Shown here piece after piece: positions 17,321 through 25,007 of a stretch of 47,607 nucleotides of DNA. Below the pieces are notes generated by a model. The model worked only from the letters and a program-made list of their open reading frames with translations. It did not search any database and was not told where the DNA came from. Each line of letters starts with the position of its first letter. Within the stretch, counting starts at the first letter, position 1. Origin of the DNA: Alphaproteobacteria bacterium (lineage in GTDB: Bacteria > Myxococcota_A > UBA796 > GCA-2862545); assembly GCA_020632885.1 (NCBI GenBank), contig JACKEQ010000038.1:1-47607 (forward strand), written 5' to 3'. The position numbers were made by a program, and so were the translations under genes.

Positions 17321-18499
17321 GTGGGCTCACCCGAGCTGAAGCTCGCGTGGCTCGTCGTGTTGATTCTCGCCCCGCTCGGCGCCATGGGAGCGGACATCGT
17401 CCGGCGTCCACGGCGCGTGGGTCCCTGGTGGGGGCTCGCGCCGCTCGGCGGTCTGCCGATCCCCTGGATCGTCGCCACCGGGGGCCGTGGCGGCTGGTTC
17501 GCAAACGTGGTGGAGCGGCCCTCGGAGGTGGCGGCAGTCTGGGCTGGAGTGGCCGCGGAGCTGACCTGGACCACGGCCGTCGCGCTGCTCGTCGCGCGGG
17601 TGTTGATCCCCGGAGAGCCCCTGCCACACGGGCGATCCTGGCCTGGGTGGGCGGTCCTGGGCTCGAGCCTGGCCCTGCTCTGGGTCGAGCCGGAGGTGCG
17701 GTCGCTCGGCATCGGCTGGTTCGTGTTGGCGGCGACCGCCTTCCTGCGGCGGCTTCGGAATGGACCACGCGTCCACGCTGCCCTTCCGGCCCTCTCCGGG
17801 CTGGTGCTCGCTGGCGCGACGTTCGCGCTGGCCGAGGTCCTGGTCCCGGTCGTGTCGTGGTACGTCCTCTGGCCCTACGGAGGGGGCTTCGAGATCCCCT
17901 CCCTCCGATGGCTCCTGGGGTGGGGTGGGCTCACGTTGGGCGCCCTCGCCGTGCTCGGCCGGCCGGGAGGGTGGGCGACCCTGGTGGTGCCCGGCCTGGT
18001 GCCTCTCGTCGTGCCCGTCGTGGGCTGGTGGGCGATGGGCCTGGGCCTGCCTGACGATCTCCCGCGCTGGGTGGACCTGGAGGGCAGGCCGGGTGCGCTG
18101 CCGCTGCCGCCCGCGGAGTTCCACGTCGGCCTCTCGGCCTCGACACCGCTCTCCTGCTGCGGTGCGGGGAGTTGTTGCAGCCGCATGGGCAACGGCGACC
18201 TCTACCAGATGCCGATCGGCGTGGACGACGGACGGCGTGCGCTCCCGTTCGAGATGGGGGTGCCTTCGAGCGCGGTGACCGTGCGTGCCGCCGCGGGTGG
18301 TGCGACCGTGGACGGCGAGGGTCCCTTCGCGCTCGGCGCGCCGCTCGCCCACCGTCTACGAGGGGTGGACACCCGCACGCCGCTGGCCGTGGAGGCCCAT
18401 CCCGACTGGACACTCCAGGACTTCGTCTCGATGTGCGCGACCCTGCCGCCGTCGGTGGCCTCTCGCGAACGCAGATGTTGGCTCGTGGTCGGTCCGTAG
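17321..18499 (+). CDS. Polytopic membrane protein with Cys cluster and periplasmic C-terminal domain
   Basis: 392 residues, GTG start (MGSPELKLAWLVV) 4 bases after the previous stop. About six to seven hydrophobic segments occupy the first 250 residues. A soluble C-terminal domain of about 130 residues follows, opening with a Cys cluster (SCCGAGSCC, near 278-286). The domain ends HPDWTLQDFVSMCATL and CWLVVGP, faintly reminiscent of ExbD-type periplasmic domains; I regard that as weak. Together with the two upstream secreted proteins it would supply the inner-membrane part of an envelope complex. No known family is recognised. Confidence 0.8.
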   Translation: MGSPELKLAWLVVLILAPLGAMGADIVRRPRRVGPWWGLAPLGGLPIPWIVATGGRGGWFANVVERPSEVAAVWAGVAAELTWTTAVALLVARVLIPGEPLPHGRSWPGWAVLGSSLALLWVEPEVRSLGIGWFVLAATAFLRRLRNGPRVHAALPALSGLVLAGATFALAEVLVPVVSWYVLWPYGGGFEIPSLRWLLGWGGLTLGALAVLGRPGGWATLVVPGLVPLVVPVVGWWAMGLGLPDDLPRWVDLEGRPGALPLPPAEFHVGLSASTPLSCCGAGSCCSRMGNGDLYQMPIGVDDGRRALPFEMGVPSSAVTVRAAAGGATVDGEGPFALGAPLAHRLRGVDTRTPLAVEAHPDWTLQDFVSMCATLPPSVASRERRCWLVVGP

Positions 18500-18549
18500 C
18501 GTCGCGGTGGCCGCTGGTGGGGCAGACGTCGACGGAATAGGCAGCTGGG

Positions 18550-19080
18550 ATGCTGCTTCCGTTCCTCGTCGCCTGTCTCGGGCTCCCGGTGCCCGACCCC
18601 TCCGACCTCCCCGTCCCGACACCGGAGCCCGCGAGCATCCGGGTGGAGGCGCTGGGCGAGGTGTTCCTCCTCGAGCCCGATGACGTGACCCTGCGCCGGT
18701 TGCCCGAGGGTGTGGACGTGCTCGAGGTCCACGCCGACGGCGACACCTCCAGCCTGGACCTGTTCGTCTCCCACTCCGACGGGCTCGCCACGGGCGACTT
18801 CTTCGCGCTGGGCCAGTGGGGCGACAGTGTCGTGGACTCCAACGCCATCGCCTTCGGAGGCCTCGCCGGGGGCGAGGTGTTCGCGGCGTCCACCTCGAGC
18901 GCCGCGGGGACGTTTGCTGAGGGGACGCTCCGGCTGGACGCGCTCGATCACGACGCGTCCACGGTGAGCCTGTCCTTCGAGGGCGAGCTCTACCTGACGG
19001 CGGACGGGTCGGCTGGAGACGCCATGGTGGGTGTGTCGGGAGAGGCCCTCGACCTGGTCTTCACCGAAGACGCCGGCTGA
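18550..19080 (+). CDS. Small lipoprotein, unknown function
   Basis: 176 residues. MLLPFLVACLG is a minimal lipoprotein signal with lipobox LVAC (Cys9), followed by a Pro-rich linker (PVPDPSDLPVPTPEP) and an all-beta acidic domain with a repeated pattern (VSLSFEGELYLTADG). It has no catalytic motif and is predicted to be anchored in the outer or inner membrane. It lies 50 bases after the membrane-protein gene and is probably the last gene of that operon. It ends 7 bases from the convergent atpG stop, with no terminator visible. Confidence 0.75.
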   Translation: MLLPFLVACLGLPVPDPSDLPVPTPEPASIRVEALGEVFLLEPDDVTLRRLPEGVDVLEVHADGDTSSLDLFVSHSDGLATGDFFALGQWGDSVVDSNAIAFGGLAGGEVFAASTSSAAGTFAEGTLRLDALDHDASTVSLSFEGELYLTADGSAGDAMVGVSGEALDLVFTEDAG

Positions 19081-19087
19081 CACGGGC

Positions 19088-19906
19088 TCACCGCGATCCC
19101 GCCCTGGATGCGGCCACGACCTCCAGGGTCTCCTGGGTGCTCTGTTCCTGCCGGGCCCGCGCCAGACGGCGCCGCAGGGAGCGCACCCTGTCGTCGAGCC
19201 AGTCGCCCGCCGACCGTGTCGCCAGCAGCCGCGCGGCGTGCTCGCACACCAAGGCCTCGGTGAGCGCCTCGACCAGCCCGACGTACAGCAGCTCGCGCGC
19301 ACCATCCGCCGCGAGCGCGTCCAGCGCGGTGTAGCGGACGGTCCGCGCCGGCAGGTGACCCGGCAGCACGAGCGGCAGCACGGCCCGCGCCTCCGCCACG
19401 TCCGCCCCGATGCCGTGGAACCTCGCCCCCACGAGCTCGACGGTGGCGACCTCCCCGCGACCCCAGGCCTCCAGCGCCAGGGTCGCGAGCTCCAGCGCCA
19501 GGCCCGGGACGCCCTCCAGGCTCGTCACGCCGTCCACGAAAACGTCCGGCACGAGCCCACGCCGCAGGAGCCCGCCGCGGACCCGCCGTCCCACCGCCAC
19601 CGTCCGTCCCGGCGTGCCCGACCGCCGCGCCACGGCGGCCTCCGCGACCCGCCCGTTGTACCCGCCGCACAACCCGAGCTGGCTCCCGACCACCAGCAAC
19701 AGCGTGCCTGCACCCGTGGACACCGGCGGCACGACACCGGCCCGGGCCAGGGCGTCCTCGAGGCCCGCCACGTAGTCCCGGGCGGCGGGCAGGGCCTCCC
19801 GAGCCCCGCGCAGGTGGTGGGCCGACAGCGACGACATCGCTCCCACGGCCTCCGACAGCGTGCCCAGGCTCGCGAGCCTCCGCTGCAGCCGGGCGACCTC
19901 GCTCAC
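19088..19906 (-). CDS. atpG: N-type ATPase gamma subunit
   Basis: 272 residues. It starts MSEVARLQRRLASLGTLSEAV, an N-terminal coiled-coil helix like that of F-type gamma. GSQLGLCGGYNGRV matches the conserved SDxGLCGxxN segment. The C-terminal helix (LDDRVRSLRRRLARARQEQSTQ) carries the signature of the rotor shaft. Sequence between is divergent from housekeeping gamma, as usual in N-ATPases. The ATG overlaps the atpA stop (ATGA). The rotor shaft couples the c-ring to catalysis. It is the last gene of the operon and converges on the lipoprotein gene. Confidence 0.9.
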   Translation of the reverse strand: MSEVARLQRRLASLGTLSEAVGAMSSLSAHHLRGAREALPAARDYVAGLEDALARAGVVPPVSTGAGTLLLVVGSQLGLCGGYNGRVAEAAVARRSGTPGRTVAVGRRVRGGLLRRGLVPDVFVDGVTSLEGVPGLALELATLALEAWGRGEVATVELVGARFHGIGADVAEARAVLPLVLPGHLPARTVRYTALDALAADGARELLYVGLVEALTEALVCEHAARLLATRSAGDWLDDRVRSLRRRLARARQEQSTQETLEVVAASRAGSR

Positions 19907-21324
19907 CCCGCCCCCAGGACCGCGAGCCAGCGGGCCTTCCAGCCCTCCGCAGGCTCCTCGCCTGCCGTGAGCGCCGCCGCGTCGGTGGGCTCCCGGAGCC
20001 GCCAGGAGGCCACCGCCGGGAAGACCCTGTGGGGGGCCTCGGTGGGCTCCACGTCGTCGAGGGCACCCTCGGCCACCGCGACCAGCGCGAGCACGTGCTG
20101 GGCGATGTCCCGGGGGGACAGCCGGTCCTGCCGGAGGAGCTGGCGCAGCGCACGCCCGCGGTGGAGCGCCCGGGCCGTGTCCGCGTCGACGTCCAGCCCG
20201 ACGCGCGTGAGACCCTCGAGGGCGTCTGCACGCGCGAGCACGATGCGCACGTCCCGGGAGACGGACCGCACGACGGGGAGCTGGGCCGCCCCGCCGATCC
20301 GGGACACGCTGCGGCCGATGTCGATGGCGGGCCGCTCGTTGCGGTCGAAGCGGGCGGCGTCCAGGACGACCTGCCCGTCCGTGATCGAGATGAGGTTGGT
20401 GGGGATGTACGACGACAGCTCGCCGTCCGTGGTCTCGACGAGCGGCAGGGCCGTGATGGACCCACCGCTCGCGAGCGGCGCGGCGCGCTCGAGGAGCTCG
20501 GCGTGCAGGTAGAAGATGTCGCCCGGGAAGGCCTCCCGGCCGGGTGGACGTCCGAGGAGGAGGGCCAGCTGACGCCAGGTGTCGGCGTGCTTGGTGAGGT
20601 CGTCGAACACCACGAGCACGTCCCGGCCGGCGTCCCGGAAGGCCTCCGCCACCGCCATGCCCGCAGCGGGTGCGAGGAACTGCATGCCCGCCGGGGTGTG
20701 TGCGGGCCCTGCGACGATGGCGGTGTTCCGCAGACAGCCCGCCTGGGCGAGGGCATCGCGGGCCGCCAGGGTGCGGGACATCGGCCCACCGACGTGCACG
20801 AGCACGCAGCAGACGTCCCGCTGTGCCGCGATGATGTCGAGGGCGAGCGACGTGCGGCCGGTGTTGTGGTCGCCGACCACGAGCTGGCGCTGCCCGAGCC
20901 CGATGGGCACGGCACAGTCGAGGGCGGTGATCCCGGTGTGCAACGGCCGCTCGACGGGCACGCGCTCCAGGATGCGCGGGGGCCGACCGAACACGGACCT
21001 CCGCGGACCGAGAGGGTCGGGGAGCCCGTCCAGCGCGCCTCCCAGCGGGTCGACCACCCTGCCGAACAGGCCGTCACCGGTCGGGATCTCCGGCACCCTG
21101 CCGAGCGGCGTGACGCGGTCGCGGGCCCGCACGCTGTCGGAGTGGGTGAGCAGCGCGATGCCCGCCTTCCCGCCGGCGAGCTCGAGGGCCAGACCCACCG
21201 CACCGCTCTCGAACCGCACGAGCTCCTCGCTCGCGAGCGTGGGGAGCCCGACCACACCGGCCACGCCGTCCGCGACGTGGGCGACGAACCCGCCCACCAG
21301 AGGCCGCAGCGCGCCGTCAGCCAA
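19903..21324 (-). CDS. atpA: N-type ATPase alpha subunit, with altered P-loop
   Basis: 473 residues from a TTG start giving MADGALRPLVGG, chosen because it overlaps the atpF stop closely and has GGGAG about 6 bases upstream; a GTG at codon 10 is an alternative. Conserved alpha features include VVDPLGGALDG, RSVFGRPPRILERVPVERPLHTGI-type linker, ALDCAVPIGLGQRQLVVGD, DIFYLHAELLERAA and the SITDGQ motif. The P-loop reads GDHNTGRTS: the usual Lys is Arg157 (codon cgc). It forms the non-catalytic nucleotide sites of the F1 head. Slightly shorter than F-type alpha, as N-ATPase alphas often are at the N-terminus. Confidence 0.93.
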   Translation of the reverse strand: MADGALRPLVGGFVAHVADGVAGVVGLPTLASEELVRFESGAVGLALELAGGKAGIALLTHSDSVRARDRVTPLGRVPEIPTGDGLFGRVVDPLGGALDGLPDPLGPRRSVFGRPPRILERVPVERPLHTGITALDCAVPIGLGQRQLVVGDHNTGRTSLALDIIAAQRDVCCVLVHVGGPMSRTLAARDALAQAGCLRNTAIVAGPAHTPAGMQFLAPAAGMAVAEAFRDAGRDVLVVFDDLTKHADTWRQLALLLGRPPGREAFPGDIFYLHAELLERAAPLASGGSITALPLVETTDGELSSYIPTNLISITDGQVVLDAARFDRNERPAIDIGRSVSRIGGAAQLPVVRSVSRDVRIVLARADALEGLTRVGLDVDADTARALHRGRALRQLLRQDRLSPRDIAQHVLALVAVAEGALDDVEPTEAPHRVFPAVASWRLREPTDAAALTAGEEPAEGWKARWLAVLGAG

Positions 21325-22009
21325 CCCGGCTCCCGAGCTGCTCCGCCGCGGCGTGGGCCATGCCCGAAGCGCTGCCGTCCACCAGCCCCGCCGGCGTGCC
21401 GATCCGCACGCCCGCTGCGAGGTCGCGACGGACCCGGACCTCGAAGCCCGCGGGCAGGCGGGCCTCCAGCGCTGCCCGGACCTCCGGCCCCGGCTCGCGC
21501 GCCAGCTCCACCCACACCGGCCCCTCCACGGTCTCGGGGAGCTCGCCGAGGGTCGCGCGCACCAGGGCGAGGTCGAGGTCCGGCCCGGAAGCCCGGGTGA
21601 GCAGCTCGCGCACGGCCTCTGCGGTGACCTCGGCCACCCGCGCGGCCGCCTCGGTCCCCGCGGACTCCATCCGGCGCCTCTGCTCGTCGTCCCAGGCCTC
21701 CCGGCTCGCCTGGACCTCCGCGTGGGCGGCCTCCACGATCTCCCGGGCCTGCGCGTGGGCGGCGTCCAGGATGGCGTGGGACCCCGAGGCGATCTCCGCA
21801 TCCAGCGCGCTGCGGCGGGCTGTCAGGTCCGCCTGGCCGGCGTCGAGCTCGGTGCGGTCGGCGGCCAGCGTGGACGCGGCCTGCTCGCGCTCGCGGACCT
21901 CGTCGGCGAGGGCGCGGGTGACGGGCCGGAACAGCAGCCACCACAGGCCCGCCGCGAGCACCGCGAGGTTGACGACCTCGAACAGGACCTCGGAGAGCAC
22001 GGGGGACAC
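21317..22009 (-). CDS. atpF: N-type ATPase stator subunit b with delta-like C-terminus
   Basis: 230 residues, GTG start (MSPVLSEVLFEVVNL). There is one N-terminal membrane helix (LAVLAAGLWWLLFRPVT), then a long Glu/Arg/Ala-rich coiled coil to about residue 135. The C-terminal region (about 140-230) has RASGPDLDLALVRAT and GVRIGTPAGLVDGSASG, which resembles the C-terminus of F-type delta/OSCP. N-ATPase operons lack a separate delta gene and carry an extended b subunit, which fits. It starts 5 bases before the atpE stop region ends and overlaps the atpA start. Confidence 0.85.
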   Translation of the reverse strand: MSPVLSEVLFEVVNLAVLAAGLWWLLFRPVTRALADEVREREQAASTLAADRTELDAGQADLTARRSALDAEIASGSHAILDAAHAQAREIVEAAHAEVQASREAWDDEQRRRMESAGTEAAARVAEVTAEAVRELLTRASGPDLDLALVRATLGELPETVEGPVWVELAREPGPEVRAALEARLPAGFEVRVRRDLAAGVRIGTPAGLVDGSASGMAHAAAEQLGSRVG

Positions 22010-22011
22010 GG

Positions 22012-22266
22012 TCAGCCCACGAACGGGTTGGCGAACAGGAGCACGAGCGCGATGACCAGCGCGAAGATCGCGGTGGACTCGATCATGGCGAGGGCCACGA
22101 GCATGTTGCGCGCGAGGTTCGCGGACTCGTCGGGCTGCCGGGCGATGGCGTCCATGGCGGCCGAGCCGAGCCGGCTCTCGCCGAGCGCGGCACCGAAGGC
22201 CCCGAAGCCCATCACGAGCGCGGCGCCCAGGATGGACGCGACGGCGATGACGGTCTGGTCGTTCAT
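22012..22266 (-). CDS. atpE: N-type ATPase c subunit (rotor ring)
   Basis: 84 residues, two hydrophobic helices joined by the polar loop ARQPD. Helix 1 has the Gly-rich packing pattern ending LGE (Glu30); helix 2 contains IESTAIF with the ion-binding Glu63, then Ser64 and Thr65. The extra Glu in helix 1 and the ending LLFANPF are typical of N-ATPase c subunits. Glu63-Ser64-Thr65 with Glu30 could form a sodium site, but the Tyr seen in well-known sodium c-rings is Phe68 here, so Na+ versus H+ is undecided. The ATG overlaps the atpB stop (ATGA). Confidence 0.93.
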   Translation of the reverse strand: MNDQTVIAVASILGAALVMGFGAFGAALGESRLGSAAMDAIARQPDESANLARNMLVALAMIESTAIFALVIALVLLFANPFVG

Positions 22267-22937
22267 GCGGTCTCCTCGACCTGGATGGCGGCGCCCACGT
22301 AGACGCACGCCAGGATGGTGAAGATGTAGGCCTGGATGAGCCCGATCGCGAGGTCGAGCGCCATGAGGGGCACGGGGACCAGCAGGCCCACGAGGCTCAC
22401 CAGGAGCCCGACCACGAGGTGGCCGGACATCATGTTCCCGAACAGGCGCAGGGCGAGCGCCAGGGTGCGCGAGAGCTCCGAGATCACCTCGATGGGCGCG
22501 AGCAACACGCCCCCCTCGAGGTAGTGGCGCAGGTAGCCGATCGGCCCCCGGACCCACACGCCCGCGACCGGCACGGCGACGAACACCACCAGCGCGAGGG
22601 CCGAAGCGACCGCGAGGTCCGCCGTGGGGGCGCGCACGCCGGGGAGCTGCCCGTAGAGCGCGCTCCCCGCGACGAACACGAACAGCGTGCCGCCGAACAC
22701 GGTGAGCGCGGGCACGTCCCGACCGGCGCCGTCGCGGGCCACGCCCTGCAGGAAGCCCACCAGCAGGCGTGCTGCGGCCGCCGGTGCGCTCGTGGGCCGG
22801 TGCACCGCCGCCCGACCCAGCCAGCCCGCGAGGGCGAGCACGGCCACGGTGACCACCGCGCTCCCGACCATGCCGGCCGTCACGGGGACCCCCACGACCT
22901 GCGCGAGCACCGGCGAGCCGAACAGATCCTCGCTCAT
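22263..22937 (-). CDS. atpB: N-type ATPase a subunit (ion channel)
   Basis: 224 residues from the ATG giving MSEDLFGSPVLAQ, whose ATGA overlaps the stop of the small upstream gene; the longer in-frame extension is the antisense-like reading of that gene and is not used. Five to six membrane helices are visible. The essential stator Arg is in LALALRLFGNMMSGH, and the last helix contains LIQAYIFTILACVYVGAAI, both diagnostic of the F-type a subunit. It conducts Na+ or H+ against the c-ring. Confidence 0.95.
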   Translation of the reverse strand: MSEDLFGSPVLAQVVGVPVTAGMVGSAVVTVAVLALAGWLGRAAVHRPTSAPAAAARLLVGFLQGVARDGAGRDVPALTVFGGTLFVFVAGSALYGQLPGVRAPTADLAVASALALVVFVAVPVAGVWVRGPIGYLRHYLEGGVLLAPIEVISELSRTLALALRLFGNMMSGHLVVGLLVSLVGLLVPVPLMALDLAIGLIQAYIFTILACVYVGAAIQVEETA

Positions 22938-23203
22938 CCGCGCCTCCCGACACCCGACAGGGCTGCCGCGAGCCCGATGCCGGCGCCGACGGCGATGAGG
23001 GTCGCCGTCGCCCAGCGCGGACCGCCGATCGCCCGTCCCGCCGCGACCCCGAGCAGGCTCATCAGCGCGATGGGCCACCCGAAGCTCCCGAGCACCTTCA
23101 GGGCCCGCCAGAACCCCTCGTCGGACGGGCGGCTCTCGAGGCGCTCGAGGTCGCCCCGGGTGCGCTCGGCCGCCGCGCGACGGCGCTCCTCCTCGGTCGT
23201 CAT
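22934..23203 (-). CDS. atpQ: AtpQ-like small membrane subunit of the N-type ATPase
   Basis: 89 residues. A highly charged cytoplasmic N-terminus (MTTEEERRRAAAERTRGD) is followed by two hydrophobic helices, GSFGWPIALMSLLGVAAGRAIGG and the TATLIAVGAGIGLAAAL segment. This is the layout of AtpQ (ATPase gene 1/AtpZ-like) in N-ATPase operons, placed as expected after atpC. ATGA overlaps join it to atpC upstream and atpB downstream. AtpR, normally the next gene, is absent: there is no room for it. The exact function of AtpQ-type subunits is not settled; assembly or Mg/Ca transport roles have been proposed for relatives. Confidence 0.8.
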   Translation of the reverse strand: MTTEEERRRAAAERTRGDLERLESRPSDEGFWRALKVLGSFGWPIALMSLLGVAAGRAIGGPRWATATLIAVGAGIGLAAALSGVGRRG

Positions 23204-23592
23204 CGTCCTGCCCCCAGGGGCCCGGTACGCACCTCGACCGTGATGCGCTGCTCGAGCTCCGTGAGCTGCCTGAGGGCCGCCAGCTCGCCGGCCTCCGAGC
23301 GGGCCCGGTCGAGGGCGGCGAGCACCTCCTCGGGGCTGCCGGTGGCCGCGAAGGGCGAGAAGAGCGTGGTCACCGCCCCGTCGTGGCTCAGCACCCCGCC
23401 GGCGGTCCCCGCGAACGTCCGGCCCTCCGCCGTCGCGATCACGACGAGACCCGGGGTCAGCAGCGCCACGAAGGCCTCGGCGCCGGGACGGACGCCCACC
23501 TGGCCCGTCGGGGTGGGCGCGCGCAGGCCGGCGATCGCGCCGTCGAACACCACGCGCGAGGGCGTGCGCACCCGGAGGACGAGCTCACGCAT
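23200..23592 (-). CDS. atpC: N-type ATPase epsilon subunit
   Basis: 130 residues. The N-terminal beta sandwich is recognisable: LRVRTPSRVVFDGAIAGLRAPTPTGQVGVRPGAEAFVALLTPG corresponds to the V-P-G-xxx-L/I-x-P-x-H region of F-type epsilon with local divergence, and TAGGVLSHDG follows. The C-terminal third has a pair of helices (SPEEVLAALDRARSEAGE). It is a central-stalk subunit binding gamma and the c-ring. Its ATG lies inside the end of atpD (8-base overlap), indicating coupled translation. Confidence 0.9.
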   Translation of the reverse strand: MRELVLRVRTPSRVVFDGAIAGLRAPTPTGQVGVRPGAEAFVALLTPGLVVIATAEGRTFAGTAGGVLSHDGAVTTLFSPFAATGSPEEVLAALDRARSEAGELAALRQLTELEQRITVEVRTGPLGAGR

Positions 23593-24988
23593 CGGTACCT
23601 CCCAGGGATGGGTCGAGCTCCGCGAGGGCCCCGAGCTGGTGCAGGCGCTCCACCGGGACGGCGTCGCAGCGCCCGGCCAGGATGGCCTCCACGTCCGCGA
23701 TGGTGGTCTCCACGGGCACCGAGCGGCCGGGACGTCCGATGAACGCCTCGGTCACGAAGAAGGGCTGGGTGAAGTAGGCCCGCAGGCGCATGGCGCGACC
23801 GACCGTGCGCCGGTCCTGCTCGGAGAGCTCGTCCGCACCGAGCATGGAGAGGATGTCGCGGAGCTCCTCGTAGCGCCCGAGGACCTCGCGGGCGTGCTCC
23901 ACGACGGCGGCGTGGCGGGCACCGACCACCCCGGGGTCCAGGGCCTTGCTGCTCGACCGGAGCGGGTCGACGGCGGGGTAGAGGCCCTCGGCCGCGATGT
24001 CCCGCGAGAGCATCAGGGTGCTGTCCATGTGCCAGAAGGTGTGCACCACGGCCGGGTCCCCGAAGTCGTCTGCGGGCACGTAGACCGCCTGCACGGACAT
24101 CATGTCGCCGTGCACGGTGGACGTGATGCGCTCCTGGACCTCCGCGATGTCCGCGGCGAGGGTGGGCTGGTAGCCCACGCGGGACGGCATGCGCCCGAGG
24201 AGACCCGAGACCTCCATGCCCGCCTGGACGTGCCGGTAGAGGTTGTCGACCACGAGGAGCACGGAGCGGCCGAGCTCGTCGCGGAAGTGCTCGGCGATGG
24301 TGAGGGCCGAGAGCCCCACGAGCTGGCGGGCTCCGGGTGGCTCCTTCATCTGCCCGAACACCAGCGCCGTGTGGTCGAGCACACCGCGGCGCTCGATCTC
24401 CTGCCAGAGCTCCAGGCCCTCGCGGGAACGCTCGCCGATGCCGGCGAACACCGCCACACCCGAGAGCTGCGCCACGGCGCTGTGGATGAACTCCGCGAGC
24501 AGCACGGTCTTCCCGACACCGGCACCGCCGAACACCGCGGCACGACCGCCATGGAGGAACGGGCAGAACAGGTCGACCACCTTGATGCCGGTGCCGTAGA
24601 CGTGGGACCACGGCCGGCGCTCGTGGGCGGGAGGCGGGTCGCGATGGAGCGGCCGGGCGGCGGTGGCGTCGACGGGTCCCCGGCCGTCCAGGGGCGCTCC
24701 GAACAGGTCCACCATCCGGCCCAGCAGGCCTTCGCCGACGGGCACCGTCACGGGTGTGGGGTCGCCGAGTGCCGGTGCGCCGAGCCGGAGACCGCGCGTG
24801 GGCTCGACGGTGAGCGTGCGGGCGACCTCCCCGGACACGTGGCCCCGCACGGAGGCCCGGATCCCGGGCGCGTCACCGAGGCGCACGAGGGCGTTCACCG
24901 GGGGCAGACGATCGGTGAAGCGGACGTCCACGACGGTGCCCCGGATCCCCACCACCGTGCCGTGCAGGGGCTCGCTCGCGTCGATCAC
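23585..24988 (-). CDS. atpD: N-type ATPase beta subunit (catalytic)
   Basis: 467 residues, GTG start (MIDASEPLHGTVVGI) with GGGAGGT upstream. Intact catalytic features: P-loop GGAGVGKTVLLAEF, GIGERSREG containing the catalytic Glu region, VLLVVDNLYRHVQAG for Walker B, and the GADELSEQD motif corresponding to the DELSEED loop. The first gene of the ATPase block, 19 bases after the antiporter gene. Lys in the P-loop is retained here, in contrast to alpha. The enzyme would synthesise or hydrolyse ATP coupled to Na+ or H+ movement across the inner membrane. Confidence 0.95.
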   Translation of the reverse strand: MIDASEPLHGTVVGIRGTVVDVRFTDRLPPVNALVRLGDAPGIRASVRGHVSGEVARTLTVEPTRGLRLGAPALGDPTPVTVPVGEGLLGRMVDLFGAPLDGRGPVDATAARPLHRDPPPAHERRPWSHVYGTGIKVVDLFCPFLHGGRAAVFGGAGVGKTVLLAEFIHSAVAQLSGVAVFAGIGERSREGLELWQEIERRGVLDHTALVFGQMKEPPGARQLVGLSALTIAEHFRDELGRSVLLVVDNLYRHVQAGMEVSGLLGRMPSRVGYQPTLAADIAEVQERITSTVHGDMMSVQAVYVPADDFGDPAVVHTFWHMDSTLMLSRDIAAEGLYPAVDPLRSSSKALDPGVVGARHAAVVEHAREVLGRYEELRDILSMLGADELSEQDRRTVGRAMRLRAYFTQPFFVTEAFIGRPGRSVPVETTIADVEAILAGRCDAVPVERLHQLGALAELDPSLGGTDA

Positions 24989-25007
24989 GGCGCACCTCCC
25001 GCGCGTG

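Noticed and set aside
18990..21944. Open frame of 984 codons on the minus strand across the ATPase genes
   Set aside because: It overlaps atpG, atpA and atpF in another frame; those three have clear family motifs and the long frame has none.
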